From: Bacteroidales bacterium
Lineage (GTDB): Bacteria; Bacteroidota; Bacteroidia; Bacteroidales; F082
Direction of reading: 5' to 3'
Length of the DNA stretch: 49,674 nt
Assembly (NCBI GenBank): GCA_024709145.1
Contig: JANJXG010000018.1
Coordinates: 1 to 49,674, forward strand
The position numbers were made by a program, and so were the translations under genes. Positions 43,901 through 49,674 of this stretch are shown here, piece by piece. Each line of letters starts with the position of its first letter. Position 1 is the stretch's first letter. The notes beneath the pieces are model-generated. The model saw only the letters and a list, made by a program, of their open reading frames with translations, was not told where the DNA came from and did not search any database.

Positions 43901-44185
43901 GGCTGGTCGAGAAACCCCAATGCTGCCTTTGTTTATGATGCTTCATACGTAAAACTCCGTGAAGTTGTTCTGTCATACAGTCTGCCTTCAAGCCTGATGT
44001 CGAAAGTTAATTGGATTCAGGGAGCTACTTTCAGCCTCGTTGGTTCAAATCTTTGGATCATCCACAAAAACCTTCCACATGCAGATCCCGAAGCAAGTCA
44101 GAGCTCGGGTAACGTTCAGGGATGGCAGAGCGGTGTTATGCCATCTACCCGCAATGTCGGTTTCAGCATTAATTTACAATTTTAA
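40922..44185 (+). CDS. SusC/RagA-type TonB-dependent outer-membrane transporter, pair B
   Basis: A 1087-residue transporter with the same architecture as pair A: signal peptide (LVLVLSVVAVSVFAQ), carboxypeptidase-D regulatory-like domain, DEVVVTALGISRE as TonB box region, plug with DINPDDIESMNILKGAAATALYGSR, and barrel to the final NVGFSINLQF. The first ~125 residues are very close to SusC A, while the plug and barrel are clearly different, including an acidic insertion YDVDGDGVTDYTVPTYED near residue 305 that looks like a calcium-binding loop. Different barrels on like N-termini suggest the two systems share their energising partner and differ in cargo. Confidence 0.93.
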   Translation: MRKITMMLVLVLSVVAVSVFAQTKAITGKVTSSQDGLGIPGVTIQIKGTTIGAITDIDGNYSINVSPSHKTLVFSYVSMKTTEVSIGTQSTINVVLEPDVVQIDEVVVTALGISREKKSLGYATQEVGGEELSTVKRDNFINSLSGRAAGVQIRSTNNMGGSSNVVIRGNSSLTQNNQALFVVDGVPISNDNTNNAGQISGRNGYDYGNAASDINPDDIESMNILKGAAATALYGSRAANGVIIITTKKGKKQLGGKKAFGVTLSSNITTGFLDKSTFPKYQQEYGAGYGTYYYGDAPYGGFEYFYDVDGDGVTDYTVPTYEDASYGQKFDPSFSLFQWDSYDPASPNYHKKTPWVAGANGPDYFFQNPLTLNNSVEVTGGSDVGTFRLSYTNFDQKGLMPNSSLKRNNFLFSGSYDIVKNLTVTASANYVKTDGLGRNSTGYSDNIVSSFRQWMQVNVDYKMQEELYDKTGRNITWNPKSPDDLSPAYWDNPYFLRYQNYETDQRNRIIGFLQADWKITEHLSLMGRAAVDTYDEIQEERKAIGSASGEFGVQRPDVTSGYSRFNRAFMESNMDLMLSYKNQLTEDLSLNAFLGTNIRRTRIDQVFASTDGGLIVPGLYSLANSVNPMLNPEERLTEIGVNGIYASASLGYLNTFFLDATVRRDQSSTLPEGENAYFYPSVSASWIFSNNLEADWLQLGKLRLGYAQVGNDAPWGSIKDTYAQNTTFGGTALFSLPSTKNNANLVPEKTASLEAGIELITLNKRLGLDLSFYKNNTTNQIMPVTVSTATGYSSTFVNAGEMQNQGAEIQLFGAPVVKKDFRWDITLNWAKNVNEVVSLAGDIKNLQIAALQGGVTINARVGEPYGTIQGTDYVYTNGQKTVGSNGYYLRSSTSDKVLGNINPDWNAGLNNKFTYKNWAASFLIDWQQGGSVFSLDLYYGLGTGLYEETVYINDLGNPVRNLIEDGGGLILEGVFEDGTANTKRVEGADYRVFGWSRNPNAAFVYDASYVKLREVVLSYSLPSSLMSKVNWIQGATFSLVGSNLWIIHKNLPHADPEASQSSGNVQGWQSGVMPSTRNVGFSINLQF

Positions 44186-44197
44186 TTCTAAAGTAAC

Positions 44198-45634
44198 ATG
44201 AAAAAGATAACAATCATTTTAGCCATAATGGTCGGTTTTCTGGTTTCTTGTACGAAGAACTTCGAGGACTTCAATACCGACAAAAAGCGTGCAGTGGAAG
44301 TTCCTGGTCAGTTCCTGTTTGCAAATGCCCAGAAAGCTTTAGCCGATATGTATTCGAGCACCAGTGTTAACATCAATAACTGGAAACTTTTTGCTCAGTA
44401 CTGGACAGAAACTACTTACACTGATGAATCAAACTACGACGTTTTGAATCGTAACATTGGTAACACTCTCTTCCGTATTTTCTACCGCGATATTTTAAAT
44501 GACCTCAAAGAAGCCCGTCGTTTGGTTGAACTTGAAGCTGCTGACGGTGATGTAGCTACAATTGCTAAAAACAATAAGCTGCTCATCATTGAGCTTGTTG
44601 AAGTATATACCTATCACCAGATGGTTGATATATTTGGTGATGTTCCTTATGCCGAAGCACTCAATATTGATGACATTGAGCCTGCATATGACGATGCTTC
44701 CACGATCTACAAAGATCTGCTCACCAGAGCAAAAGCTGCTACCGACGGCCTGAATGCTTCAGCCGGTAGCTTTGGCTCCGACGACCTGATGATGGGTGGT
44801 GACGTTGCTATGTGGAAAAAATTCGGAAACACTTTGATTGTAAGAATGGCAATCACGATGGCTGCTAAAGAGCCTGCTTTGGCTAAGACTTATGTTGAGG
44901 GTGCTTATGCCGGTGCCTTTGCCGCTGGCGAAGCATGTTCTTTCCAATACCTGGGTGGTGCCAACTCGAATCCACTCTATCAGGATCTCATTCAAAGTGG
45001 CCGCCAGGACTTCGTTCCGGCCAACACCATTGTTGACATGATGAACGGAATGGAAGACCCCAGAAGAGAATATTATTTCGATATCAACGGCGATACCTAT
45101 CGTGGTGGTATTTATGGCGAAAGCAATCCTTTTGCTCAGTTTTCACACATCAACGACCGTATCCAGCAACCCACTTATGCAGCTGTGATGCTTGATTACA
45201 CGGAATTGGCATTTTACCTGGCCGAAGCTGCCGAGCGTGGCTTTAGCGTTGGCGGAACCGCAGCAACATGGTATGAAAACGGCATTCGTGCTTCGATGGA
45301 ATATTGGGGTGTAGCCGGTGCTGATGCTGATGCTTACCTTGCCCGTCCCGATGTAGCCTATGCTACCGCTACCGGAAACTGGAAACAAAAAATCGGAACA
45401 CAAGCCTGGTTGGCGTTTTACGTTCGTGGCCTCGAAGGCTGGACATCATACAGAAGACTTGACTTCCCTGTACTGAACCTGCCACCTGCTCCGGATGAAT
45501 CAGCTGAAGGTGCTGTTCCACGTCGTCACACTTATCCCGTTAATGAACAAACACTCAACAAAGCCAATTATACCGCTGCTGCCAGCAAAATTGGTGGTGA
45601 TAAACTGAGTACCAAAATCTTCTGGGATGAATAA
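44198..45634 (+). CDS. SusD/RagB-type substrate-binding lipoprotein, pair B
   Basis: A 478-residue lipoprotein, lipobox LVSC with Cys18, then TKNFEDFNTDKKRAVEVPG, the same kind of entry as SusD A. Family segments: YHQMVDIFGDVPYAEAL, DDASTIYKDLLTRAK, and the C-terminal end with YPVNEQTLNKANY. Starts 12 bases after SusC B and is followed by a terminator. Lid of SusC B on the cell surface. No enzymes follow it. Confidence 0.9.
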   Translation: MKKITIILAIMVGFLVSCTKNFEDFNTDKKRAVEVPGQFLFANAQKALADMYSSTSVNINNWKLFAQYWTETTYTDESNYDVLNRNIGNTLFRIFYRDILNDLKEARRLVELEAADGDVATIAKNNKLLIIELVEVYTYHQMVDIFGDVPYAEALNIDDIEPAYDDASTIYKDLLTRAKAATDGLNASAGSFGSDDLMMGGDVAMWKKFGNTLIVRMAITMAAKEPALAKTYVEGAYAGAFAAGEACSFQYLGGANSNPLYQDLIQSGRQDFVPANTIVDMMNGMEDPRREYYFDINGDTYRGGIYGESNPFAQFSHINDRIQQPTYAAVMLDYTELAFYLAEAAERGFSVGGTAATWYENGIRASMEYWGVAGADADAYLARPDVAYATATGNWKQKIGTQAWLAFYVRGLEGWTSYRRLDFPVLNLPPAPDESAEGAVPRRHTYPVNEQTLNKANYTAAASKIGGDKLSTKIFWDE

Positions 45635-45679
45635 GATATAATGGTTAGTGCATCAATTTAAACCTTTTGGTTTGCCTTG

Positions 45680-45710
45680 ACGGTCTCAGTTAATGAGACC
45701 GTTTTTTTTT
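45680..45710 (+). terminator. Terminator after SusD B
   Basis: Perfect stem ACGGTCTCA (45680-45688), five-base loop, TGAGACCGT (45694-45702), then a T run to 45710. Confidence 0.88.
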
Positions 45711-45935
45711 GATTTTCAACAACCATCACTATTTCTTTAAGTGTATCCTATGGCTAATTTTTGGTGGAATTTATGCAATGTCAGGATTAAGTAGCTGTGT
45801 GTTTGATTAACTGCGAAACGAGGGAAAATACCAGATACACTGCCGGTAAGACTATAATCAAGGAAGTTTTAGAAAAGGAATGACAAGTGATTAAATCAGG
45901 CAGGAATCACGAATGATTGGAAAGCAGTTTGACGG
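45711..45935. other. Unassigned spacer after SusD B
   Basis: About 225 bases between the SusD B terminator and the end of the convergent T9SS cargo gene. I see no gene, promoter match or hairpin of note. Confidence 0.4.
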
Positions 45936-46685
45936 TCATTTTACAAACCTGAAAAGTAAAGGTGTTGTCTGGGTACTTTCAACCTTTCCGAAATAACTGC
46001 CTGTGGCCAGGTCCTCAATGGAAAATGTACATGTGGCACCATCCAAATTCAACAACATTGTTTTTACAATCACACCTTTGTTGTTATATATTTTCATATG
46101 GGCCAGACCCATTTGATGTACCTCGAACTGAAGGCTCAGCTGGTTTTTTGCCGGGTTGGGAAAGACTTTTGCTTTGGGCAATTTATTGTCGGCAAAGCCT
46201 AGCTCGTTTCGGTGATCATAGATAACGGTAACGCTGGCTTCGATTGTTTCAGGATAACTTGTGTCATCATAAATGGTGTAAGTAATTGATGATTTTCCAA
46301 AGGGAAGGGGCGGCATCTCAAAACGGCGAAAATGCACCACATGAGAGGCAAAGGTGTAATCCTCTGCTCCTGGTTGAATGGTATCAGGATAATTTGTTGT
46401 ATCGGTTGAAGGCCAGCATTGTACGCCAAAACAAAAATAATCGATCGTTGAATCAGCCATGAAGTGAACTGTTTTTCGCAGGTTCAGCGAAAGGAGTTTG
46501 TCGGTATTGTTTTTCATCGTGAACTGGGCTGTAAGATCAATAATCTGTTCGCTTGCACTTGAAATAACGATGGTTGAATCATTCACAATTTTATCGCCAT
46601 TCATCCTGTCCATGAGGATTAATTGTTGGGCATTGAGAGTTTTTATGGAAAGAAGCAGGAGGAAGAGGTGAAATGACCTGATCAT
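45936..46685 (-). CDS. Secreted protein with T9SS type A C-terminal sorting domain
   Basis: A 249-residue protein: signal peptide (FHLFLLLLSIKTLNAQ), a central beta-rich part of about 150 residues with a pair of cysteines (YFCFGVQCW) that may form a disulfide, and a C-terminal type IX sorting domain starting KAKVFPNPAKNQLSLQF and ending in a basic tail (LLFRFVK). The sorting domain directs it across the outer membrane, to be released or anchored to the cell surface. The central part is not recognised. The -7 box is on the minus strand at 46706-46713 (TATTTTTG). Confidence 0.85.
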   Translation of the reverse strand: MIRSFHLFLLLLSIKTLNAQQLILMDRMNGDKIVNDSTIVISSASEQIIDLTAQFTMKNNTDKLLSLNLRKTVHFMADSTIDYFCFGVQCWPSTDTTNYPDTIQPGAEDYTFASHVVHFRRFEMPPLPFGKSSITYTIYDDTSYPETIEASVTVIYDHRNELGFADNKLPKAKVFPNPAKNQLSLQFEVHQMGLAHMKIYNNKGVIVKTMLLNLDGATCTFSIEDLATGSYFGKVESTQTTPLLFRFVK

Positions 46686-46705
46686 ATTGTTGTGGTATTG
46701 ATTGC

Positions 46706-46713
46706 CAAAAATA
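46706..46713 (-). promoter_or_regulatory. -7 promoter box for the T9SS cargo gene
   Basis: Minus strand TATTTTTG, exact TAnnTTTG, 20 bases before the ATG at 46685. Confidence 0.4.
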
Positions 46714-46824
46714 TACTTTTTTCATTCGCTACCATATTGATTGGTTCTCGCTGATGGAACTCAGGACCTTGATGCTTGAATTTCATTGACAAGTTTTGAA
46801 AGCAATCAATTGAAGATTGAGTGT

Positions 46825-46961
46825 CAATGCCCCGCTCCCTGTGGTCGCTTTGGTCTTTTTCTTTTATCACTTACGCAACAAGCTGCGCTTGAGCGTCAGT
46901 TATAAAAGAAAAAGCCCTCGTCGCTTTGCGCCGAAGGCTTTGTTGTAGCGGGGGCAGGATT
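46825..46961. repeat. 137-base direct repeat, copy 1 (carries a fragment of tRNA-fMet)
   Basis: Matches copy 2 (46996-47132) over its whole length with two base differences. The end at 46946-46961 equals the last 16 bases of the initiator tRNA gene, but the rest of the tRNA is absent here. It also contains a second copy of the tRNA's terminator hairpin (46911-46941). Confidence 0.9.
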
Positions 46962-46995
46962 ATTGACATGATCCTGAAAGGGGAGGGCTTAACAA

Positions 46996-47132
46996 CAATG
47001 CCCCGCTCCCTGTGGTCGCTTTGGTCTTTTCCTTTTATCACTTCCGCAACAAGCTGCGCTTGAGCGTCAGTTATAAAAGAAAAAGCCCTCGTCGCTTTGC
47101 GCCGAAGGCTTTGTTGTAGCGGGGGCAGGATT
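46996..47132. repeat. 137-base direct repeat, copy 2 (overlaps the 3' end of tRNA-fMet)
   Basis: Second copy, separated from copy 1 by 34 bases (period 171). Its right end lies in the T arm of the tRNA gene. The rest is the tRNA's downstream region, including the terminator. Confidence 0.9.
47070..47112 (-). terminator. Intrinsic terminator of tRNA-fMet
   Basis: On the minus strand AAAGCCTTCG (47112-47103) pairs with CGAGGGCTTT (47091-47082) over ten bases with one wobble, and a T-rich tract follows. It begins four bases after the tRNA end. An identical hairpin is in repeat copy 1. Confidence 0.75.
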
Positions 47133-47188
47133 CGAACCTACGACCTTTGGGTTATGAGCCCAACGAGCTGCCTCTGCTCCACCCCGCA
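47117..47188 (-). tRNA. Initiator tRNA-fMet, anticodon CAT
   Basis: A full 72-base cloverleaf on the minus strand. Acceptor stem: GCGGGG pairs with CCCCGC, with T1 opposite T72 unpaired; D stem GAGC/GCTC; anticodon stem TTGGG/CCCAA with loop CTCATAA; T arm GTAGG/CCTGC with TTCGAAT. The 1-72 mismatch, three G-C pairs next to the anticodon loop and the A11-U24 pair are the marks of the initiator, not the elongator. No 3' CCA is encoded. The anticodon is at 47154-47156. Confidence 0.95.
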
Positions 47189-47215
47189 GTATATTTACCC
47201 TTTAAATTGGGAGTG

Positions 47216-47246
47216 CAAAGATAAATTTTGTTTCTTTGCAAAACAA
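47216..47246 (-). promoter_or_regulatory. Promoter of tRNA-fMet
   Basis: Minus strand -7 box TATCTTTG at 47223-47216 (exact), with CTTG at 47247-47244 as -33 at 20-base spacing. It lies 28 bases upstream of the tRNA 5' end. Confidence 0.55.
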
Positions 47247-47269
47247 GAAAATGGTAAAAAAAATTCTTC

Positions 47270-48154
47270 ATGTCACATAAGTCAGGCTATGTCAACATCA
47301 TAGGTAATCCAAACGTTGGCAAGTCAACGCTGATGAACCTCCTCGTCGGTGAAAAATTGTCCATTATTACCTCGAAAGCTCAAACAACACGCCACAGAAT
47401 TCTGGGAATTGTAAACAGCGAAGAGTATCAGATTATTTTTTCAGATACGCCCGGCATCATTCACCAGCCTGCCTATAAAATGCATGAGGTGATGAACAGT
47501 CATATTCAAACGGCCCTCATAGATGCCGATTTGATTATGTATGTGGTTGATGTGACCGACAAATCGATTCAGGACGAATACATTGGTCGGTTGAAAGAAG
47601 TTCAGCTGCCCGTTTTCGTTGTGTTGAACAAAATCGATCTCTCTAACCAGGAGGAGGTTACTGAAATGATCAAACAATGGCAGGAATTGCTTCCTGCCGC
47701 GCAGGTATTTCCTGTCGCCGCAGCTCATCAGTTCAATACCGATGGTTTACTCGGGCGAATTTTGGAGCAGCTGCCCGAATCACCTCCTTACTTTCCAAAA
47801 GATGAACTCACTGACAAATCAATGCGGTTTTTTGTTTCGGAAATAATCCGGGAAAAAATTCTGTTGCATTACAAGCAGGAAATTCCTTATTCCGTTGAGG
47901 TTGCTGTTGATGCATACGAAGAAAGTGAGAACCTGATTCGTATTCAAGCCATCATTTATGCAGCCCGAGAGTCGCAGAAAGCAATCCTGATCGGTAAACA
48001 AGGTGCTGCTATCAAACGTGTTGGCACCGAAGCCAGGCTGGATATGGAATCTTTTATTGGTAAGAAGGTCTTTTTGGAATTAAGTGTGAAGGTAGTTAAA
48101 GACTGGCGGGATAACGACAACCTGCTGAAAAGATTTGGCTACGAGTCGAGTTAG
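47270..48154 (+). CDS. era: GTPase Era
   Basis: Era binds the 3' end of 16S rRNA and helps assemble the 30S subunit. The 294-residue protein has the GTPase motifs GNPNVGKST (G1), the switch [11 protein letters not shown] (G2), DTPGI (G3) and NKIDL (G4), and a C-terminal KH domain with [20 protein letters not shown]. Length and order are standard. It precedes der, 64 bases from its start, and both act on ribosome assembly. Confidence 0.96.
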   Translation: MSHKSGYVNIIGNPNVGKSTLMNLLVGEKLSIITSKAQTTRHRILGIVNSEEYQIIFSDTPGIIHQPAYKMHEVMNSHIQTALIDADLIMYVVDVTDKSIQDEYIGRLKEVQLPVFVVLNKIDLSNQEEVTEMIKQWQELLPAAQVFPVAAAHQFNTDGLLGRILEQLPESPPYFPKDELTDKSMRFFVSEIIREKILLHYKQEIPYSVEVAVDAYEESENLIRIQAIIYAARESQKAILIGKQGAAIKRVGTEARLDMESFIGKKVFLELSVKVVKDWRDNDNLLKRFGYESS

Positions 48155-48218
48155 TCAAAGGAAATACAGATATCATGTTTCGATCCAAGCGATCGTTAAT
48201 AGAGAAATAAATCAGGAT

Positions 48219-49526
48219 ATGGGAAGTATTGTAGCAATTGTTGGCAGACCAAATGTTGGTAAATCGACACTTTTTAACCGTTTGGTTAAATCACGTCAGG
48301 CGATCGTTGAAGAAACTGCCGGTGTAACGCGCGACAGGCATTATGGCATCAGTGACTGGAATGGAAAATCGTTCCACCTTGTGGATACCGGTGGCTACGT
48401 GGTTGGGTCGGATGATGAGTTTGAGTCTGAAATCAGGAAACAAGCAAGTATGGCCATTCAGGAAGCTGATGTGATTTTGTTTGTGGTTGATGCCTTTGAA
48501 GGTATGCATGTGCTTGATGAGGAGGTGGCCAACATCCTGCGGCAATCCAAAAAAAACATTTATGTAGTTGCTAATAAAGTAGACAACAACGACCGGATTG
48601 CATTGGCTCAGGAGTTTTATGCCTTAGGATTGGGTGAAATTTATCCCATCTCTGCCATTAATGGCGGAGGAACGGGCGATTTACTTGATGAAGTCGTAAA
48701 GCATTTACCCGAATTGACAGATATTGAAGAAGATGGCGTTCCGCGATTTACGATTGTTGGCAGGCCCAACGTTGGTAAATCATCCATCGTGAATGCTTTC
48801 CTGGGGGTTGACAGAAATATTGTAACTCCCGTAGCCGGCACCACCCGCGATGCTATTCACACCCGATTCAACGCCTTCAACATGGATTTTATCCTGGTAG
48901 ATACTGCCGGAATCAGGAAAAAAAGCAAGGTTTTTGAGAACATCGAATTCTATTCCGTAATGCGGGCGATCAAAGCCATCGAAGAAAGCGATGTGGTGAT
49001 GCTGCTGATTGATGCTACTCAGGGTTTCGAAGCGCAAGATATTAATATCCTGCGCCTTGTTATCAAAAATAAAAAAGGCCTGGTTGTTGTTGTCAATAAA
49101 TGGGATTTAATCGAGAAGGACTCTAATACCCACCTGGCCTTCGAACAACAAATCAAGGAACGCATGGCACCTTTCACGGATGTGCCGATTGTTTTTACCT
49201 CTGTGATTCAAAAACAACGAATCTTCAAAGCACTAGAACTTGCGCATGAGGTATACGAAAACCGAAAAAGGCAAATACCCACTGCTCAACTAAATGAGTT
49301 TCTGTTGCCAATTATCCAGGCTTTCCCACCACCTACTGCATCAAGAGGAAACTATATTAAAATCAAATATATTACTCAGCTGAGAACAGCAACGCCGCAG
49401 TTTGTCTTTTTCTGTAATTTTCCCAACGATGTAAAAGACAGTTACAGTAGGTTTTTGGAAAACAAACTGCGCGAGCATTTCAATTTTCAGGGAGTTCCAA
49501 TTCAATTGCATTTCAGACAGAAATGA
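48219..49526 (+). CDS. der: GTPase Der (EngA), tandem GTPase
   Basis: A 435-residue protein with two GTPase domains in a row and a C-terminal KH-like domain, needed for 50S subunit assembly. First domain: [10 protein letters not shown] at ~8-17, DTGG, NKVD; second domain: [11 protein letters not shown] at ~180, DTAGI, NKWD. Start at the ATG at 48219 ([16 protein letters not shown]); the frame runs back to 48135 but overlaps the end of era. Its stop overlaps the next start (ATGA). Confidence 0.96.
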   Translation: MGSIVAIVGRPNVGKSTLFNRLVKSRQAIVEETAGVTRDRHYGISDWNGKSFHLVDTGGYVVGSDDEFESEIRKQASMAIQEADVILFVVDAFEGMHVLDEEVANILRQSKKNIYVVANKVDNNDRIALAQEFYALGLGEIYPISAINGGGTGDLLDEVVKHLPELTDIEEDGVPRFTIVGRPNVGKSSIVNAFLGVDRNIVTPVAGTTRDAIHTRFNAFNMDFILVDTAGIRKKSKVFENIEFYSVMRAIKAIEESDVVMLLIDATQGFEAQDINILRLVIKNKKGLVVVVNKWDLIEKDSNTHLAFEQQIKERMAPFTDVPIVFTSVIQKQRIFKALELAHEVYENRKRQIPTAQLNEFLLPIIQAFPPPTASRGNYIKIKYITQLRTATPQFVFFCNFPNDVKDSYSRFLENKLREHFNFQGVPIQLHFRQK

Positions 49527-49674
49527 GCGAAACAGTCAGAATTGATAAATACCTGTGGGCTACACGGATTTACAAAACAAGGACATTGGCAGGCGATGCC
49601 TGTCGCGGTGGCAAAGTGAAAATGGATGGCAAAACGGTGAAGCCTTCCAGAGAAGTTAAAGAAGGTGATGTGAT
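49523..49674 (+). CDS. S4-domain RNA-binding protein, Hsp15-like (partial, right edge)
   Basis: The ATG at 49523 overlaps the der stop by four bases. The visible 50 residues start [20 protein letters not shown] and go on to [14 protein letters not shown], which is the S4 RNA-binding fold of the Hsp15/HslR family; those bind nascent-chain-blocked 50S subunits. The rest of the gene is beyond the window. The overlap suggests translational coupling with der. Confidence 0.8.
   Translation, partial: MSETVRIDKYLWATRIYKTRTLAGDACRGGKVKMDGKTVKPSREVKEGDV

Noticed and set aside
33295-45634. A polysaccharide utilisation locus
   Set aside because: No glycoside hydrolase, lyase, sulfatase or hybrid regulator is present near the SusCD pairs.
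46825-47132. CRISPR array
   Set aside because: Only two repeats of 137 bases with one short spacer; not the size or number for CRISPR.
46825-47188. Insertion sequence or integrated element at the tRNA
   Set aside because: No transposase or integrase gene and only 34 bases lie between the repeats; at most a scar.
47097-47303. 68-codon plus-strand ORF over the tRNA
   Set aside because: It is the antisense of tRNA-fMet and its flanks, a well-known spurious ORF type; not a gene.

Overview
The window looks like a chromosomal piece of a member of the Bacteroidota, probably class Bacteroidia. The evidence is two SusC/SusD outer-membrane uptake pairs, a protein with a type IX secretion (T9SS) C-terminal sorting domain, a GT/TTG/ATG start pattern without strong Shine-Dalgarno sites, and many exact copies of the Bacteroidetes -7 promoter box TAnnTTTG, several with a TTTG -33 box 19-21 bases upstream. 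A tungsten-type aldehyde:ferredoxin oxidoreductase with a four-cluster ferredoxin partner suggests an anaerobic or facultative life. I cannot name a genus.

Layout. 1-3.3 kb: a tatC gene cut by the left edge (minus strand), an FAD/NAD(P) oxidoreductase, then an mrp-nifU pair for Fe-S cluster handling. 3.3-9.6 kb: nadE with an outer-membrane barrel protein (minus), a lone OppC-type ABC permease, dapD (minus), and a tight ruvX-def-lipoprotein operon. 9.6-12.1 kb (minus): a ZapB-like coiled-coil gene, zapA, a 6S RNA that the usual gene callers would miss, and rny (RNase Y). 12.2-17.3 kb: a DUF2851 gene, two tandem sodium:alanine symporters and a small secreted protein. 17.3-22 kb: msrB (minus), then a TPR histidine kinase and a response regulator/kinase hybrid that form a pair. 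22-28.5 kb: a glycosyltransferase, ettA, a WbuC-like cupin, an NhaD-type antiporter (minus) and hisS.

28.5-33.1 kb holds two divergent members of the MIO ammonia-lyase family. The first is histidase-like and stands alone. The second is of uncertain substrate and heads an apparent operon with two small membrane proteins. A CAPC thioredoxin lies between them. 33.3-45.7 kb is the accessory-looking part: SusCD pair A, a convergent ferredoxin-AOR operon, and SusCD pair B. The two pairs share a conserved leader just before the start codon and near-identical SusC N-termini, so they are paralogous.

45.9-49.7 kb: a T9SS cargo protein, a stretch with two 137-base direct repeats of which one overlaps the 3' end of an initiator tRNA gene, then era, der and the start of an S4-domain (Hsp15-like) gene cut by the right edge.

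Most genes are ordinary housekeeping. The parts most worth a second look are the tRNA-fMet repeat, the SusCD-AOR-SusCD block with its shared leaders and dyads, the second ammonia-lyase operon, and the TPR-kinase/hybrid-kinase pair with its unassigned C-terminal domain. I did not find a defence island, CRISPR array, prophage or insertion sequence.
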